From a virus: a stretch of DNA of 62,088 bases. Positions 40,532-49,600 of the stretch are shown here, in pieces. The DNA lies in IMG/VR virus record IMGVR_UViG_3300046007_006509, positions 1 to 62,088 of that record; one strand, written 5' to 3'. Made by a program: the position numbers and the translations under genes. The notes beneath the pieces were generated by a model. The model worked only from the letters and a program-made list of their open reading frames with translations. It did no database searches and was not told the origin of the DNA. Numbering within the stretch: position 1 is the stretch's first letter; every line of letters starts with the position of its first letter.

Positions 40532-41694
40532 ATTTATCCGAATCCCTTGCTAAATTAAGAGATTCAATAGCGGTCCTCGAGGAATCTCAAACACCTGTAA
40601 AGGAAGATAAGGGTCATTTAGACCATCCTGAAGATTTGGTGTTCTTAGGTGGCAGTCAAGGAGCTAATAGAGCGGTGCAGGCTGCGATAGATACAGTTCA
40701 AAATCCAGCTAAGGTTACTATAAAATGGGACGGATATCCAGCACTTATATTTGGTCGTGACAGTCAAGGCCGTTTCAGTATTATGGACAAGCATATGTTC
40801 AATAAGAAAGATGGCAGTGGCAGACAGGTGTATAGTCCCGATCAGTTTGTAAAATATGACCAAGAGCGCGGCGTCGATAGAAGTCAATTGCATCAACTTA
40901 TAGCAAATGTTTGGCCAGGATTAGAAAAAGCAGATAGAAGTAAAGGTTATTATTGGGGTGATTTATTGTTCAGTCAACCTTTGAAAGCAGGTTCTGATGG
41001 GCTGTACAAATTTAAGGCAAATCCTAACGGCATCACTTATACGGTTGATGCAGATAGTGAAATTGGTAAAGAGTTAACAGATAAAACAGCAGGTATCGTA
41101 GTGCATCAATATATTGATGCAAATGCATCGTCAACAGATGATGCGACACCGTTGGATGGGACAATAGGTTCATTAAAAAATAATAGTAACGTTGCAATAG
41201 TTCCTGCTAAGATGCCTATTACTCCGAATCTTAAAATAAATACGAAACTTGTTAAAAATGCCCAGGACAAAATAAACAAATACGGCTCTGAAGTTGATAA
41301 CTTATTTGATACTGCCCCTCAAGCAAGAAATACTTTTAATCAACTTTTTACTACATTTATTAATAAAAGAATTGTAGCAGGTGATTTAAATAATTTGTTG
41401 CCTGGATTTATGGATTATGTGCAAACAAGACCTATGACAGATTCAATGCGTAGCAAAATAACAGCACATTTACAGCAAAATAGTGAAGGATTAAAGGGCG
41501 CCTTCGAAATCTGGGCAGCAATTTATGCTCTAAAAATGTCAATTGTAGAACAATTAAACAAGGCAGCAGAGTCAGCACCAGTTAAGGGTTATTTACAAGA
41601 TGGTACACAAACACAAGAAGGATTTGTCAGTCACGGATTAAAATTTGTTGACCGTATGGGCTTTAGCCGTCAAAATTTGGCAGGAAGAACATAA
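40528..41694 (+). CDS. KxDG nucleotidyltransferase-like (ligase-fold) protein
   Basis: 388 residues. K66-W-D-G69 in TIKWDGYPALIFGRD matches motif I of RNA/DNA ligases and capping enzymes, where the lysine carries AMP or GMP. GYYWGDLLFSQ (140-150) sits where motif III should be, LYKFKANPNG (159-168) follows, and GIVVHQYID (189-197) resembles motif IV. I know related phage proteins only as a domain of unknown function (DUF6267-type). Unlike ordinary phage ligases it is in a late structural operon. Activity unproven. Confidence 0.68.
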   Translation: MNLSESLAKLRDSIAVLEESQTPVKEDKGHLDHPEDLVFLGGSQGANRAVQAAIDTVQNPAKVTIKWDGYPALIFGRDSQGRFSIMDKHMFNKKDGSGRQVYSPDQFVKYDQERGVDRSQLHQLIANVWPGLEKADRSKGYYWGDLLFSQPLKAGSDGLYKFKANPNGITYTVDADSEIGKELTDKTAGIVVHQYIDANASSTDDATPLDGTIGSLKNNSNVAIVPAKMPITPNLKINTKLVKNAQDKINKYGSEVDNLFDTAPQARNTFNQLFTTFINKRIVAGDLNNLLPGFMDYVQTRPMTDSMRSKITAHLQQNSEGLKGAFEIWAAIYALKMSIVEQLNKAAESAPVKGYLQDGTQTQEGFVSHGLKFVDRMGFSRQNLAGRT

Positions 41695-41721
41695 CCAAAA
41701 CCAGTATTTTTTTGTTCCAGG

Positions 41722-41729
41722 CATAAATA
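41722..41729 (+). promoter_or_regulatory. Late promoter box
   Basis: CATAAATA, 44 bases before the ATG at 41774; AAGGAA (41761-41766) serves as ribosome-binding site. Confidence 0.7.
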
Positions 41730-41773
41730 TGTTTATGAGGCAGTAGGCTTCAACAAACATAAGGAATACGAAA

Positions 41774-42145
41774 ATGGCACAATTTACAAGAGTTAATGGT
41801 GACTTTTTACCAGTCATCAACTATGATAGCTTTGCATACACAAACAGTGGTGTAAACGCAGTTTCTTCAGCAAATACAGTTCAGCCTCAAGGTCCAAAAC
41901 TTGAGTTCTTTACAATTGTATTGGCTGACGTTGCAGCAAATACAACTATTGCTAATACAGTTATTACAACTGTTGAGCAGTTAGCTACAATTCATATCTA
42001 TGAATTTACTGACACTGGTACTGATACACTAGCATTAGCTGTATATCCAGTAGGTGCATGGACAACAGCTACTTTAACTACTGCTGTTGATACTGCTACA
42101 GGCGGTAGTTCAACAGTTAACGGAAACGCAACATTTACAAACTAA
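41774..42145 (+). CDS. Small virion protein, 123 aa
   Basis: Thr/Ala/Val/Asn-rich with almost no Lys: MAQFTRVNGDFLPVINYDSF, then FFTIVLADVAANTTIANTVI. The composition is that of a beta-structured, abundant particle component such as a decoration or tail protein. It has its own late promoter, ribosome-binding site and terminator, suggesting high expression as a single-gene unit. Confidence 0.7.
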   Translation: MAQFTRVNGDFLPVINYDSFAYTNSGVNAVSSANTVQPQGPKLEFFTIVLADVAANTTIANTVITTVEQLATIHIYEFTDTGTDTLALAVYPVGAWTTATLTTAVDTATGGSSTVNGNATFTN

Positions 42146-42166
42146 TCTAATTTTTAGATTAAAAAG

Positions 42167-42193
42167 AACCCGAGATTTATTCTCGGGTTTTTT
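42167..42193 (+). terminator. Rho-independent terminator
   Basis: Nine-base-pair stem AACCCGAGA/TCTCGGGTT, loop TTTAT, followed by TTTT. It ends the small virion gene and directly precedes the next late promoter. Confidence 0.9.
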
Positions 42194-42199
42194 CATGCC

Positions 42200-42207
42200 T
42201 ATAAATA
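42200..42207 (+). promoter_or_regulatory. Perfect late promoter, leaderless mRNA
   Basis: TATAAATA is the exact T4 late consensus. The ATG at 42213 is five bases after it, at the expected +1. Confidence 0.8.
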
Positions 42208-42212
42208 TCATT

Positions 42213-42665
42213 ATGAGTTTTCGAATTTCTTGTTACACACTGTTTGATATTACTCAAACAGGGGTTTTAAACCGTTCTAAACCCGGTGCGGATCAAGAAT
42301 ACAATGTTTGGGCAAAACAAAGAAATTCACAAGCTAATTTTGATACAATTTTACAAATAATTAATTTACGCAGTCAACCTGAAAATATAACTTCACCAAA
42401 AAAGTTTGACATTCAATTTGATATGTTTGAAAATTTTGGTTTTCTCTTTACACAGCAAGATGATGAATCATATCCATGCTGGACTTTTGATTTTGAAATT
42501 CAACATATGAGTGTATTTGATGATGGAAAAAATGAATTAGGTTTTTTATATAATGATTGTGATGGTGTACCTATGATATTATGCGGGACTGAGTGGAATA
42601 AACTACCGTCTTTTTTAGACACAAGTAATGAATTAAAAAATATATTCTTTAAAAAATATGAATAA
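42213..42665 (+). CDS. Unknown phage protein, 150 aa
   Basis: Start MSFRISCYTLFDITQTGVLN at 42213, because the perfect late promoter lies just before it; longer in-frame forms would begin at or before the promoter. The product contains RSQPENITSPKKFDIQFDMF and an aromatic, acidic central segment SYPCWTFDFEIQHMSVFDDG. No family function recalled. Followed by an 8-base overlap with the next gene. Confidence 0.7.
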   Translation: MSFRISCYTLFDITQTGVLNRSKPGADQEYNVWAKQRNSQANFDTILQIINLRSQPENITSPKKFDIQFDMFENFGFLFTQQDDESYPCWTFDFEIQHMSVFDDGKNELGFLYNDCDGVPMILCGTEWNKLPSFLDTSNELKNIFFKKYE

Positions 42666-43125
42666 AAAAATTATTGAAAAAGTATCACAGTTTTTACAAC
42701 GTGAATATTACTCTAATCTTGAAAATGTTTCTATTTTTCAAGACGATGATGGCAGTTATGAATTTTTTAATAGGTATGTTATAGCCAAAGAAAATGAAGG
42801 TTACCTTGTAATACTGAAATATAACTCTGAAACCAAAAAATTTGGATCGCTTAAAAATGCTGTATCATGGTGTATATTTGATATTAGAAACAAATTTGCT
42901 AGGGCACAAAGAGTAGAATATTTAGATAGAATTATAAGTGCAATCGATGTAAATATTCTTGTACATAAAAACTTAGTTAAAAAAGCCAAAGACTTAGATA
43001 CAAAGTTAATATATTTGGCTAAATTAAGTGAAGATCAACTTAAAAGAAAAGCCTATATTACTGAAATGGGAAATTACTTTCATGAATCGAAACTTTTGCA
43101 AGCACAGAAGTTTTCTATGAAATGA
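42658..43125 (+). CDS. Conserved phage protein, 155 aa
   Basis: Central string FGSLKNAVSWCIFDIRNKFA and IISAIDVNILVHKNLVKKAK, ending KLSEDQLKRKAYITEMGNYF; a helical protein I recognise as a recurring hypothetical in marine T4-like phages. It is part of the short late operon with the 150-aa gene. Its last bases lie in the late box for the following gene. Confidence 0.7.
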   Translation: MNKKIIEKVSQFLQREYYSNLENVSIFQDDDGSYEFFNRYVIAKENEGYLVILKYNSETKKFGSLKNAVSWCIFDIRNKFARAQRVEYLDRIISAIDVNILVHKNLVKKAKDLDTKLIYLAKLSEDQLKRKAYITEMGNYFHESKLLQAQKFSMK

Positions 43126-43131
43126 TAAATA
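43124..43131 (+). promoter_or_regulatory. Late promoter box
   Basis: GATAAATA, 25 bases before the ATG at 43157. Confidence 0.68.
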
Positions 43132-43156
43132 CACTATAACGTTTGGAATAAAAACT

Positions 43157-43873
43157 ATGAAACTGACCGATTTTGACAAAAAAGCATATGCGCCTAGAGC
43201 GTTACAAGAAACCTACAAAATGTCTTTTGATGTTGCTAATTTGGGTAAAATGGAAACAAAAAAGATGTTGCAAAAAGTTCGTTCACTAGCTAACGAAGCT
43301 AGAGAGTCTCCTGATTTTCATAAGCAACAAACTAGTCCTAGTTACATGAAACTTGTTTTTATGGAACAGGCTCTTGTTACTCATTATAATGATTTAGCAT
43401 TGCAACCGCAACCACAAATTGTTATTGAAAATGAAGAAGTTGAAAAATCACAAGTTGTCCTAGCAGCACAGGACATGGTTGATAGTATACAAAAGATGCT
43501 TGAAGATATTGGACAAATGCAAGTGAAAGAATTACCTGCATTAGTTGATAGTATCGAAAGTGAAATCGGAGTCAATGAAGCGCAAGCATACAATGATCAG
43601 GTTTCTTCTCAGCTTGATACATTAAGTGGTGCGATGAAGGCTGCTTTTGCTGCATTAAAATCTGCTAGAGATACAATAACAGGCCAAGGTGGAAGTTTTA
43701 CTGAACCTGCTATGGATGCAGGACTTGAAACAGGTATGGGTGATGAGATGGCGGGTATGGATGCAGGTATGGATGCTGAAGCAGGCGCAGATTTAGAGGC
43801 ACCTGCTCCTGAATTGCCTGCTGAAGAACCTGAAGTTGAACCATTGGGCGGGGCAGGCCGCGCAAAGAGGTAA
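43157..43873 (+). CDS. Probable prohead core or scaffold protein, 238 aa
   Basis: Long helical N-terminal part (MKLTDFDKKAYAPRALQETY, EVEKSQVVLAAQDMVDSIQK, LPALVDSIESEIGVNEAQAY) and a Met/Gly/Asp/Glu-rich, acidic C-terminus. Segments such as AAQDMVDSIQKM are known to me from a protein of T4-like marine phages usually left as hypothetical or called a prohead core protein. An abundant head-assembly role is likely but not proven. Late promoter in front. Confidence 0.65.
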   Translation: MKLTDFDKKAYAPRALQETYKMSFDVANLGKMETKKMLQKVRSLANEARESPDFHKQQTSPSYMKLVFMEQALVTHYNDLALQPQPQIVIENEEVEKSQVVLAAQDMVDSIQKMLEDIGQMQVKELPALVDSIESEIGVNEAQAYNDQVSSQLDTLSGAMKAAFAALKSARDTITGQGGSFTEPAMDAGLETGMGDEMAGMDAGMDAEAGADLEAPAPELPAEEPEVEPLGGAGRAKR

Positions 43874-43876
43874 TTT

Positions 43877-44206
43877 ATGCGCCTTTATGAGTTCGCCGGA
43901 CCTGATCCCATGGTTACGAAACTCGTAGCAGTAACGGATCAGTTGAAAAGTGATTTGCAAAAGGGAACTGCCGACCCAAACATGACAGTTCCCGATTTTT
44001 TGCAATATCTTAAAAAATTTGATATACTTGTTGACAAGACCGATTTGTACGACATGATCAAAACACTACCATTAAAAAATCTTATAACTAACATTCAGGG
44101 TGATAAAATTGTTTTTAAGGGCTTCGGAACTCCCGAACCACCGCCCGATGAAGAAAGCAAAAAAATTGTCGCAGGAATGGCACAGCAAGCGGCTGGTCAA
44201 CAATAA
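43877..44206 (+). CDS. Small phage protein, 109 aa
   Basis: Starts MRLYEFAGPDPMVTKLVAVT; the middle is helical and the C-terminus contains FKGFGTPEPPPDEESKKIVA. The N-terminus resembles the short MRxxEF/MRAKxF starts of other late genes here. It lies in the same operon as the prohead-type protein and three bases before the IscA-like gene. Function unknown. Confidence 0.65.
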   Translation: MRLYEFAGPDPMVTKLVAVTDQLKSDLQKGTADPNMTVPDFLQYLKKFDILVDKTDLYDMIKTLPLKNLITNIQGDKIVFKGFGTPEPPPDEESKKIVAGMAQQAAGQQ

Positions 44207-44208
44207 GA

Positions 44209-44529
44209 ATGATCACAGCTACAGAAGCCGCAGTTAAAAAAATCAATCAACAATTACAACGCAGAGGAAAAGGATTAGGAATCCGTGTTGGTGTCAAAAC
44301 TACAGGTTGTTCTGGTTTAGCTTATGTGTTAGAATTCGTTGACACACCGCAAGATATGGATTATAAACTCCAATGTGAAGGATGTGCAATATTTGTAGAT
44401 CCTAAAAGTTGTCCATATTTGCAAGGTTTAACAATTGATTATGTAAAGAACGGATTGAACGAAGGGTTTGAATTTATCAATCCAAATGAAAAAGATAAAT
44501 GCGGATGTGGTGAAAGTTTTAGGGTATGA
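44209..44529 (+). CDS. iscA: IscA/HesB-type A-type Fe-S carrier
   Basis: Binds and delivers iron-sulfur clusters. The three invariant cysteines are present with normal spacing: C34 in TTGCSGLAYVL and C98-G-C100 in KCGCGESF. 106 residues, full length, alpha-beta-rich. Found in several T4-like cyanophages. Here it sits between a head-type gene and an SGNH-like gene; it may support a phage Fe-S enzyme such as the radical SAM protein at 4.3-5.5 kb (inference). Confidence 0.92.
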   Translation: MITATEAAVKKINQQLQRRGKGLGIRVGVKTTGCSGLAYVLEFVDTPQDMDYKLQCEGCAIFVDPKSCPYLQGLTIDYVKNGLNEGFEFINPNEKDKCGCGESFRV

Positions 44530-45230
44530 ATTGTGATTGCTTATATGTAATAGGTGATAGTTTTGCAGCAGGACACGAAGTTAGCACAGAAGATAACTTT
44601 GCAAGCATAATAGGACGAAACTATAATATACCTGTAATTAATAAGGGTGTGCCTGGCGCATCTAATTTTTACACATTTCGACAAATTTATTTGGACATTC
44701 CAAAACTATTGCACGAAAAAAAGAAACCTTTAGTAATAGTCATATATACTCAGTGGTCCAGAGAAGAATTTTTTGTGCAAGATTATGTTAAAAAAAACAA
44801 TGACGGTTTAGTTACATTATCGACTCATCCATGGCTTGATAATGAATTTTTTAAAATTTATTATAAAGATCATTATGATGAAAATTATACCTTTAACAAA
44901 ACTTTGTTGTACATCAATGCAATTCAAAATTTATTAAAAGTAAACAATATTCCAAGATTAGAATGTTTTTCGATGACGCACTATAATCATGTTTCACATA
45001 TAAAGCAATATGAACTAGACGAAACTTGTATGATGCCTATAGATTTAATTGAAAAAGGTGGTCTTAATAAATTTTATACCCCACATGATTTACAAACAAA
45101 TTCAGGACCAAACGGACATCTAACCGAACTAGGCAATAAAATAGTTGCAGATTGGTTTATTGAAAAAATTACAAACTTGTATGGAAATATCGCAAATGGA
45201 AATATCACATCTAGTAGTTGCAGGGTGTAG
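44526..45230 (+). CDS. SGNH/GDSL-like hydrolase, 234 aa
   Basis: Block I is YVIGDSFAAGHE (nucleophile Ser in GDSF), block II-like GVPGASNFYTFRQI carries Gly/Asn, and the final DxxH-like part lies in NGHLTELGNKIVADWF. The layout is an alpha/beta SGNH fold. These proteins cleave or transfer acyl groups, often on sugars. The next gene is related in style, making a tandem pair. Confidence 0.72.
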   Translation: MNCDCLYVIGDSFAAGHEVSTEDNFASIIGRNYNIPVINKGVPGASNFYTFRQIYLDIPKLLHEKKKPLVIVIYTQWSREEFFVQDYVKKNNDGLVTLSTHPWLDNEFFKIYYKDHYDENYTFNKTLLYINAIQNLLKVNNIPRLECFSMTHYNHVSHIKQYELDETCMMPIDLIEKGGLNKFYTPHDLQTNSGPNGHLTELGNKIVADWFIEKITNLYGNIANGNITSSSCRV

Positions 45231-45945
45231 TTGGACTTACTGTCAAGGAATAAACTTTCATAAACTAAAAGGTTGGCCAGCTTTATTAGCAAAAAAATTA
45301 AATGTTCCTGTTGTAAATTTAGCTTTACCTGGATTGGGAAATGATGCTATTCACAGGCGCACATATGAGTATTTTTTTGAAGATTTACCTAATAATAATA
45401 ATCCATTTTATGTAATCGCTTGGACACAACTATGGCGTCGTGAGGCTTGGTGTAGACAATATTATCAAAAGAATAGACCAAATAATTATTGTATTATTAG
45501 CATGCCTAATGATTTACCTGAAAATCCATATGAACAGGCAATTTTAGATAACTGGTCAGATGAAGATTTTTATAGAAGAACCGTCAAGTATCGTTTATCC
45601 ATACAGTCTTTGTTTAAAGCGCATAACACGCCATATTTTGAATCCTTTTTTTCAAATGATCAATTTTTAGGCTACGATATTTTATCAGAAAGATTTGCCG
45701 GGATTACGAAAGCACTTGAATCAACCAAGAATAGATTACAAAATTTTCAAGAAATAGTTGCGCCCTATCCTAACTTGCCTTGTGGGCATCATGGTTATGA
45801 ATCGATGCCTGTTCTAGCAGACTACATTTATAATGAATTAATTCAACGATATGGACAAGTAAAATCAGTGAACAAAAATTATCTTAAACTAAAAGACTAC
45901 CATCGAATTGATAATTTTAATACTAATCACGATTATTGGGAATAA
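45181..45945 (+). CDS. SGNH-like protein, 254 aa
   Basis: ATG 45181 (or 45196) overlaps the preceding gene; a longer in-frame form starting at 45145 is less likely. LVVAGCSWTYCQGINF corresponds to block I (Ser in GCSW), LPGLGNDAIHRRTYEYF to the Gly/Asn block, and GHHGYESMPVLADYI to the C-terminal His block. Aromatic-rich (WTQLWRREAW). Probably a diverged partner of the gene upstream. Confidence 0.65.
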   Translation: MEISQMEISHLVVAGCSWTYCQGINFHKLKGWPALLAKKLNVPVVNLALPGLGNDAIHRRTYEYFFEDLPNNNNPFYVIAWTQLWRREAWCRQYYQKNRPNNYCIISMPNDLPENPYEQAILDNWSDEDFYRRTVKYRLSIQSLFKAHNTPYFESFFSNDQFLGYDILSERFAGITKALESTKNRLQNFQEIVAPYPNLPCGHHGYESMPVLADYIYNELIQRYGQVKSVNKNYLKLKDYHRIDNFNTNHDYWE

Positions 45946-45946
45946 A

Positions 45947-46630
45947 ATGTTTATTAAAAAGTTTAATTATGTCAACATGAATAGAGTTGAAACGGCTGAG
46001 GGCCGTAGATATGCGACACCAGATGGTGAAAAATTACCTAGTGTTACAACAATACTAGATGCTACTAAATCAGAAGAATCTAAAAAGGCATTGCGTGAAT
46101 GGCGCAACCGTGTCGGTCATAAACAAGCGCAGGCAATTACTACTGAGGCTGCGGGCCGAGGTACAAGAATGCACAAATGGCTAGAAAATTATGTTAAGAC
46201 TGGTGAAATTGGAGAGCCTGGCAGTAATCCATATAGTCAACAAAGTTATCAAATGGCAATGTCAATCATTCAGCAAGGATTAGTTAAATGTGATGAATTT
46301 TGGGGCACAGAAGTCGGACTATATTATCCTAAAATATACGCAGGAACAACTGATTTAATCGGAGTGCATGATGGTTCAGAAGCAATTATGGATCATAAAC
46401 AGAGTAATAAACTTAAAAAGCGTGAATGGATTGACGATTATTTTATTCAACTCGCGGCATATGCAGCAGCCCACAATGAAGTATATGGTACAAAAATAAG
46501 AAAAGGCGTTATTTTTATGTGTACTGCTGATAATGTTTACCAAGAATTTATAATTGAAAATGAAGAATTTGACCAATGGACTGATCGTTGGTTTAAGCGT
46601 GTCGAAGAATATTACATGAAGTTTCTATAA
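45947..46630 (+). CDS. PD-(D/E)XK nuclease
   Basis: Start ATG 45947 (MFIKKFNYVNMNRVET), one base after the previous stop. Nuclease features: LPSVTTIL, RGTRMHKWLENY (His), YAGTTDLIGVHDG (D), AIMDHKQSNK (D-x-K) and a QLAAYAAAHN helix, in the order seen in RecB/Cas4-like exonucleases. 227 residues, no helicase attached. It may process DNA ends in replication or host degradation. Confidence 0.83.
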   Translation: MFIKKFNYVNMNRVETAEGRRYATPDGEKLPSVTTILDATKSEESKKALREWRNRVGHKQAQAITTEAAGRGTRMHKWLENYVKTGEIGEPGSNPYSQQSYQMAMSIIQQGLVKCDEFWGTEVGLYYPKIYAGTTDLIGVHDGSEAIMDHKQSNKLKKREWIDDYFIQLAAYAAAHNEVYGTKIRKGVIFMCTADNVYQEFIIENEEFDQWTDRWFKRVEEYYMKFL

Positions 46631-46639
46631 TGGTATAGA

Positions 46640-46647
46640 GATAAATA
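46640..46647 (+). promoter_or_regulatory. Late promoter box
   Basis: GATAAATA, 27 bases before the ATG at 46675. Confidence 0.68.
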
Positions 46648-46674
46648 AGTGTATAATCTGAAAAGAATACACTT

Positions 46675-49600
46675 ATGGCTATAGTACAGATATCAAAACT
46701 ACAACAACGAGCAGGTAATATTGTTGATTTACCACAGCTAGATGAGGCTGAATTTGGTTTCGCCAGTGATGCTAAACGCTTGTTTATTGGTAAAGTAAGT
46801 CCAAATGAAAATATTGAGGTACTAACCTCTTATTCAAATATATCTTTTAGTCAAATTCAAGGGGCTGAAGGTAACCTAGATATTTCCGCTATTACAGTTG
46901 ATGATGGACAGGTCCTTACTTATGACGGTACAAATTGGGTAAATCGCGGTGGTGATGCTGGCGGACTTATTACCTTAGGTGATGTAGGAAATGTAAGAAT
47001 TGATGGCGGGGCTATTGGTTATGTATTAGAAACTGATGGCACAGGAAATTTAACTTGGGCACCGAAAACAACCGTAACTTCCTTTATACAAAATGCTACT
47101 CAGGCTAATCCCTGTGTTATTACAACTACCCAAGACAATTTCTTCACAGAGGGAGCAGAAGTTACTATAACGAATGTTCCAGGAATGACACAACTAAACG
47201 GCAATAGCTATTATGCAAATGTAATTAGTTCCAATTCTTTTTCACTATACTCTGACGCAGGCTTGACTACTCCTGTAAATTCAGGAGGGTTCAGTGCTTT
47301 CCCGACTACCACTGCTACTGCAACTACAGCAGGAACAAATATTATTACAGTGGGATCAAGTGCTGCCTTTACAATTGGTAATCCTGTAAATTTAGTAGGC
47401 ACAGCTATTGGTGGATTAAGCACTGACACTACATATTATGTAAAAACAAAACCTAGCGGCACTGAAATAACAGTCTCATTAACTGCTGGTGGTGCGAATG
47501 TAGCACTAACTACTGCTTCAGGTTCGTTCACTATTTTTGAAACAGGCGGCAGAGTTATTTCTTCCGTCAGTGGTAGTGGATCAGCTACAGCTGGTGGTGC
47601 AAACACAACAATACAATTTAATAACAATAATATATTAGACGGCGATGCCGATTTTACTTGGAATTATTTAACTAATGTTTTAAATGTTAATGGCAACGCA
47701 AATGTTGGCAATTTAAATGCCACATCCAGCGTCATTGCTAGTACATTAACAAGTAATGTTGCAACAGGAACAGCACCGTTAACAGTTTCAAGTACCACAA
47801 GAGTTAATAATTTAAATGTAGCTTATGCTAATGTCAGTGATTTTGAAGTTGTTACTGCACAAACCACAGGCACATTCTTTCCTGTGTTTGTAAATGGTAG
47901 TGCGACAGCAAATAGAGCACTGGCAGCTAACGCAAATTTAGGCTTTAATGCTGCAACAGGTAATTTATCAGCTACCATACTTTATGCTAATTCAACAATT
48001 ACAGCAGTAGGCAATATAGTAGGTGCTAATATTGATACAGCAGGTAATGTTACAGCAAGTCGTTTAATATCAAATGTATCAACAGGCACTGCACCGTTAG
48101 CAGTAACTAGTACAACCAGAGTGAACAACTTAAATGTAGCATATGCGAATGTTGCAGACCATGTGAATGTTGCAGATGTTTCGACAGGAACTTACTATCC
48201 AATACTAGCTAATGCAGCAACAGGCAATGTAGCTGAGGGTTCAAATACAGCCTTAACTTTTAATGCAGCCACTGGCGCATTAAATGCTACTTTACTAGGT
48301 GGTACACTTACTACAGCGGCGCAGCCGAATATAACTAGTTTAGGAACACTAACAAGTTTAACTGTTTTTGGCACACTAACCGCTAACGACATAGCAACAT
48401 TTGGCACAGCCGGCGATGCGTTAAATATCACAGGCGCAGGCAATACCAATGTTAATGGCGCTGGCGGATTAATTAATATTGCTGCGGCTCAGGGAAATGG
48501 CACAGGTGCAGGCGGCGCAATAACACTTGCGGGAGGTAACGCAAATACTTCAGGAAATGCAGCAGGTGGCATTGCTACATTAACAGCAGGCAATGCATCA
48601 GGACAAGGTCAAGGCGGTACTGTTGGAATCTATTCAGGTTCTTCATCAAACGCTACCGGCGGTTTAGGTGGAAATATAGTTATTACCGGAGGCGTATTTG
48701 ACGGTGATGGCGGTGATATAACGATCTCAGCAGGAAATGCCACTAGCACAAATAGAACCGGTGGGGATGTTTTAATTAAAGCAGGTCCTTCTACAGGCAG
48801 TCAGGCTGTAGGAAAAATAACATTTCAAACATCAACTCCCGGTAGTTCAGGCGCAACAGTACAAACATTAACAGATAGAGTTATAATTGATGATACGCAA
48901 ATGAATGTGCGTTTCACAACCGCATCTACATCAACTACAACTGGTGCATTAGAAGTTGCAGGTGGAGTTGGCGTAGTAGGTAATGTCTTTGCCGCGGCTT
49001 TTTATGGAGCAGCAACAGGTCTTACTGGTTTAGTAGGTGCCAATGTGACAGGTACTGTAGCAAATGCTACACATGCGTCAACTGCAAATACTGTAACAAA
49101 TGCTGCTCAGTCGAATATTACATCAGTAGGAACACTTTTATCATTACAGGCTAATACAGGATCATTAACAACAGTAAGTGCTCCATTTATATTTGACCAA
49201 GTTTGGAATAATTCTAGTGTAGTGTTTACTGCAATTAAACAAAATATAACAGATACTGCAAGCGATGGTGCAAGTAGGTTAATTGATTTACAAGTAGCTG
49301 GAGTAAGCAAATTCTATGTCGATAAGGTAGGCAATGTAATTGCAGGTAATTTGTCATTATCATCTACTGGCACTGCTATTCTCGGTGCTATTTCAACAGG
49401 TGCAAACACTACACCCGGCAATATTACAGGCAATTGGACATTAACATCAGGTTCAAGATTTAATGCTACCTATGCTGACTTAGCAGAATATTACGAAGCA
49501 GACGGATTATATGATGCAGGGACAGTATTAGAATTTGGTGGCGAAAAAGAAGTGACAATAGCTAGTGATGGCACCACAAGAGTTGCAGGCGTTGTGTCTA

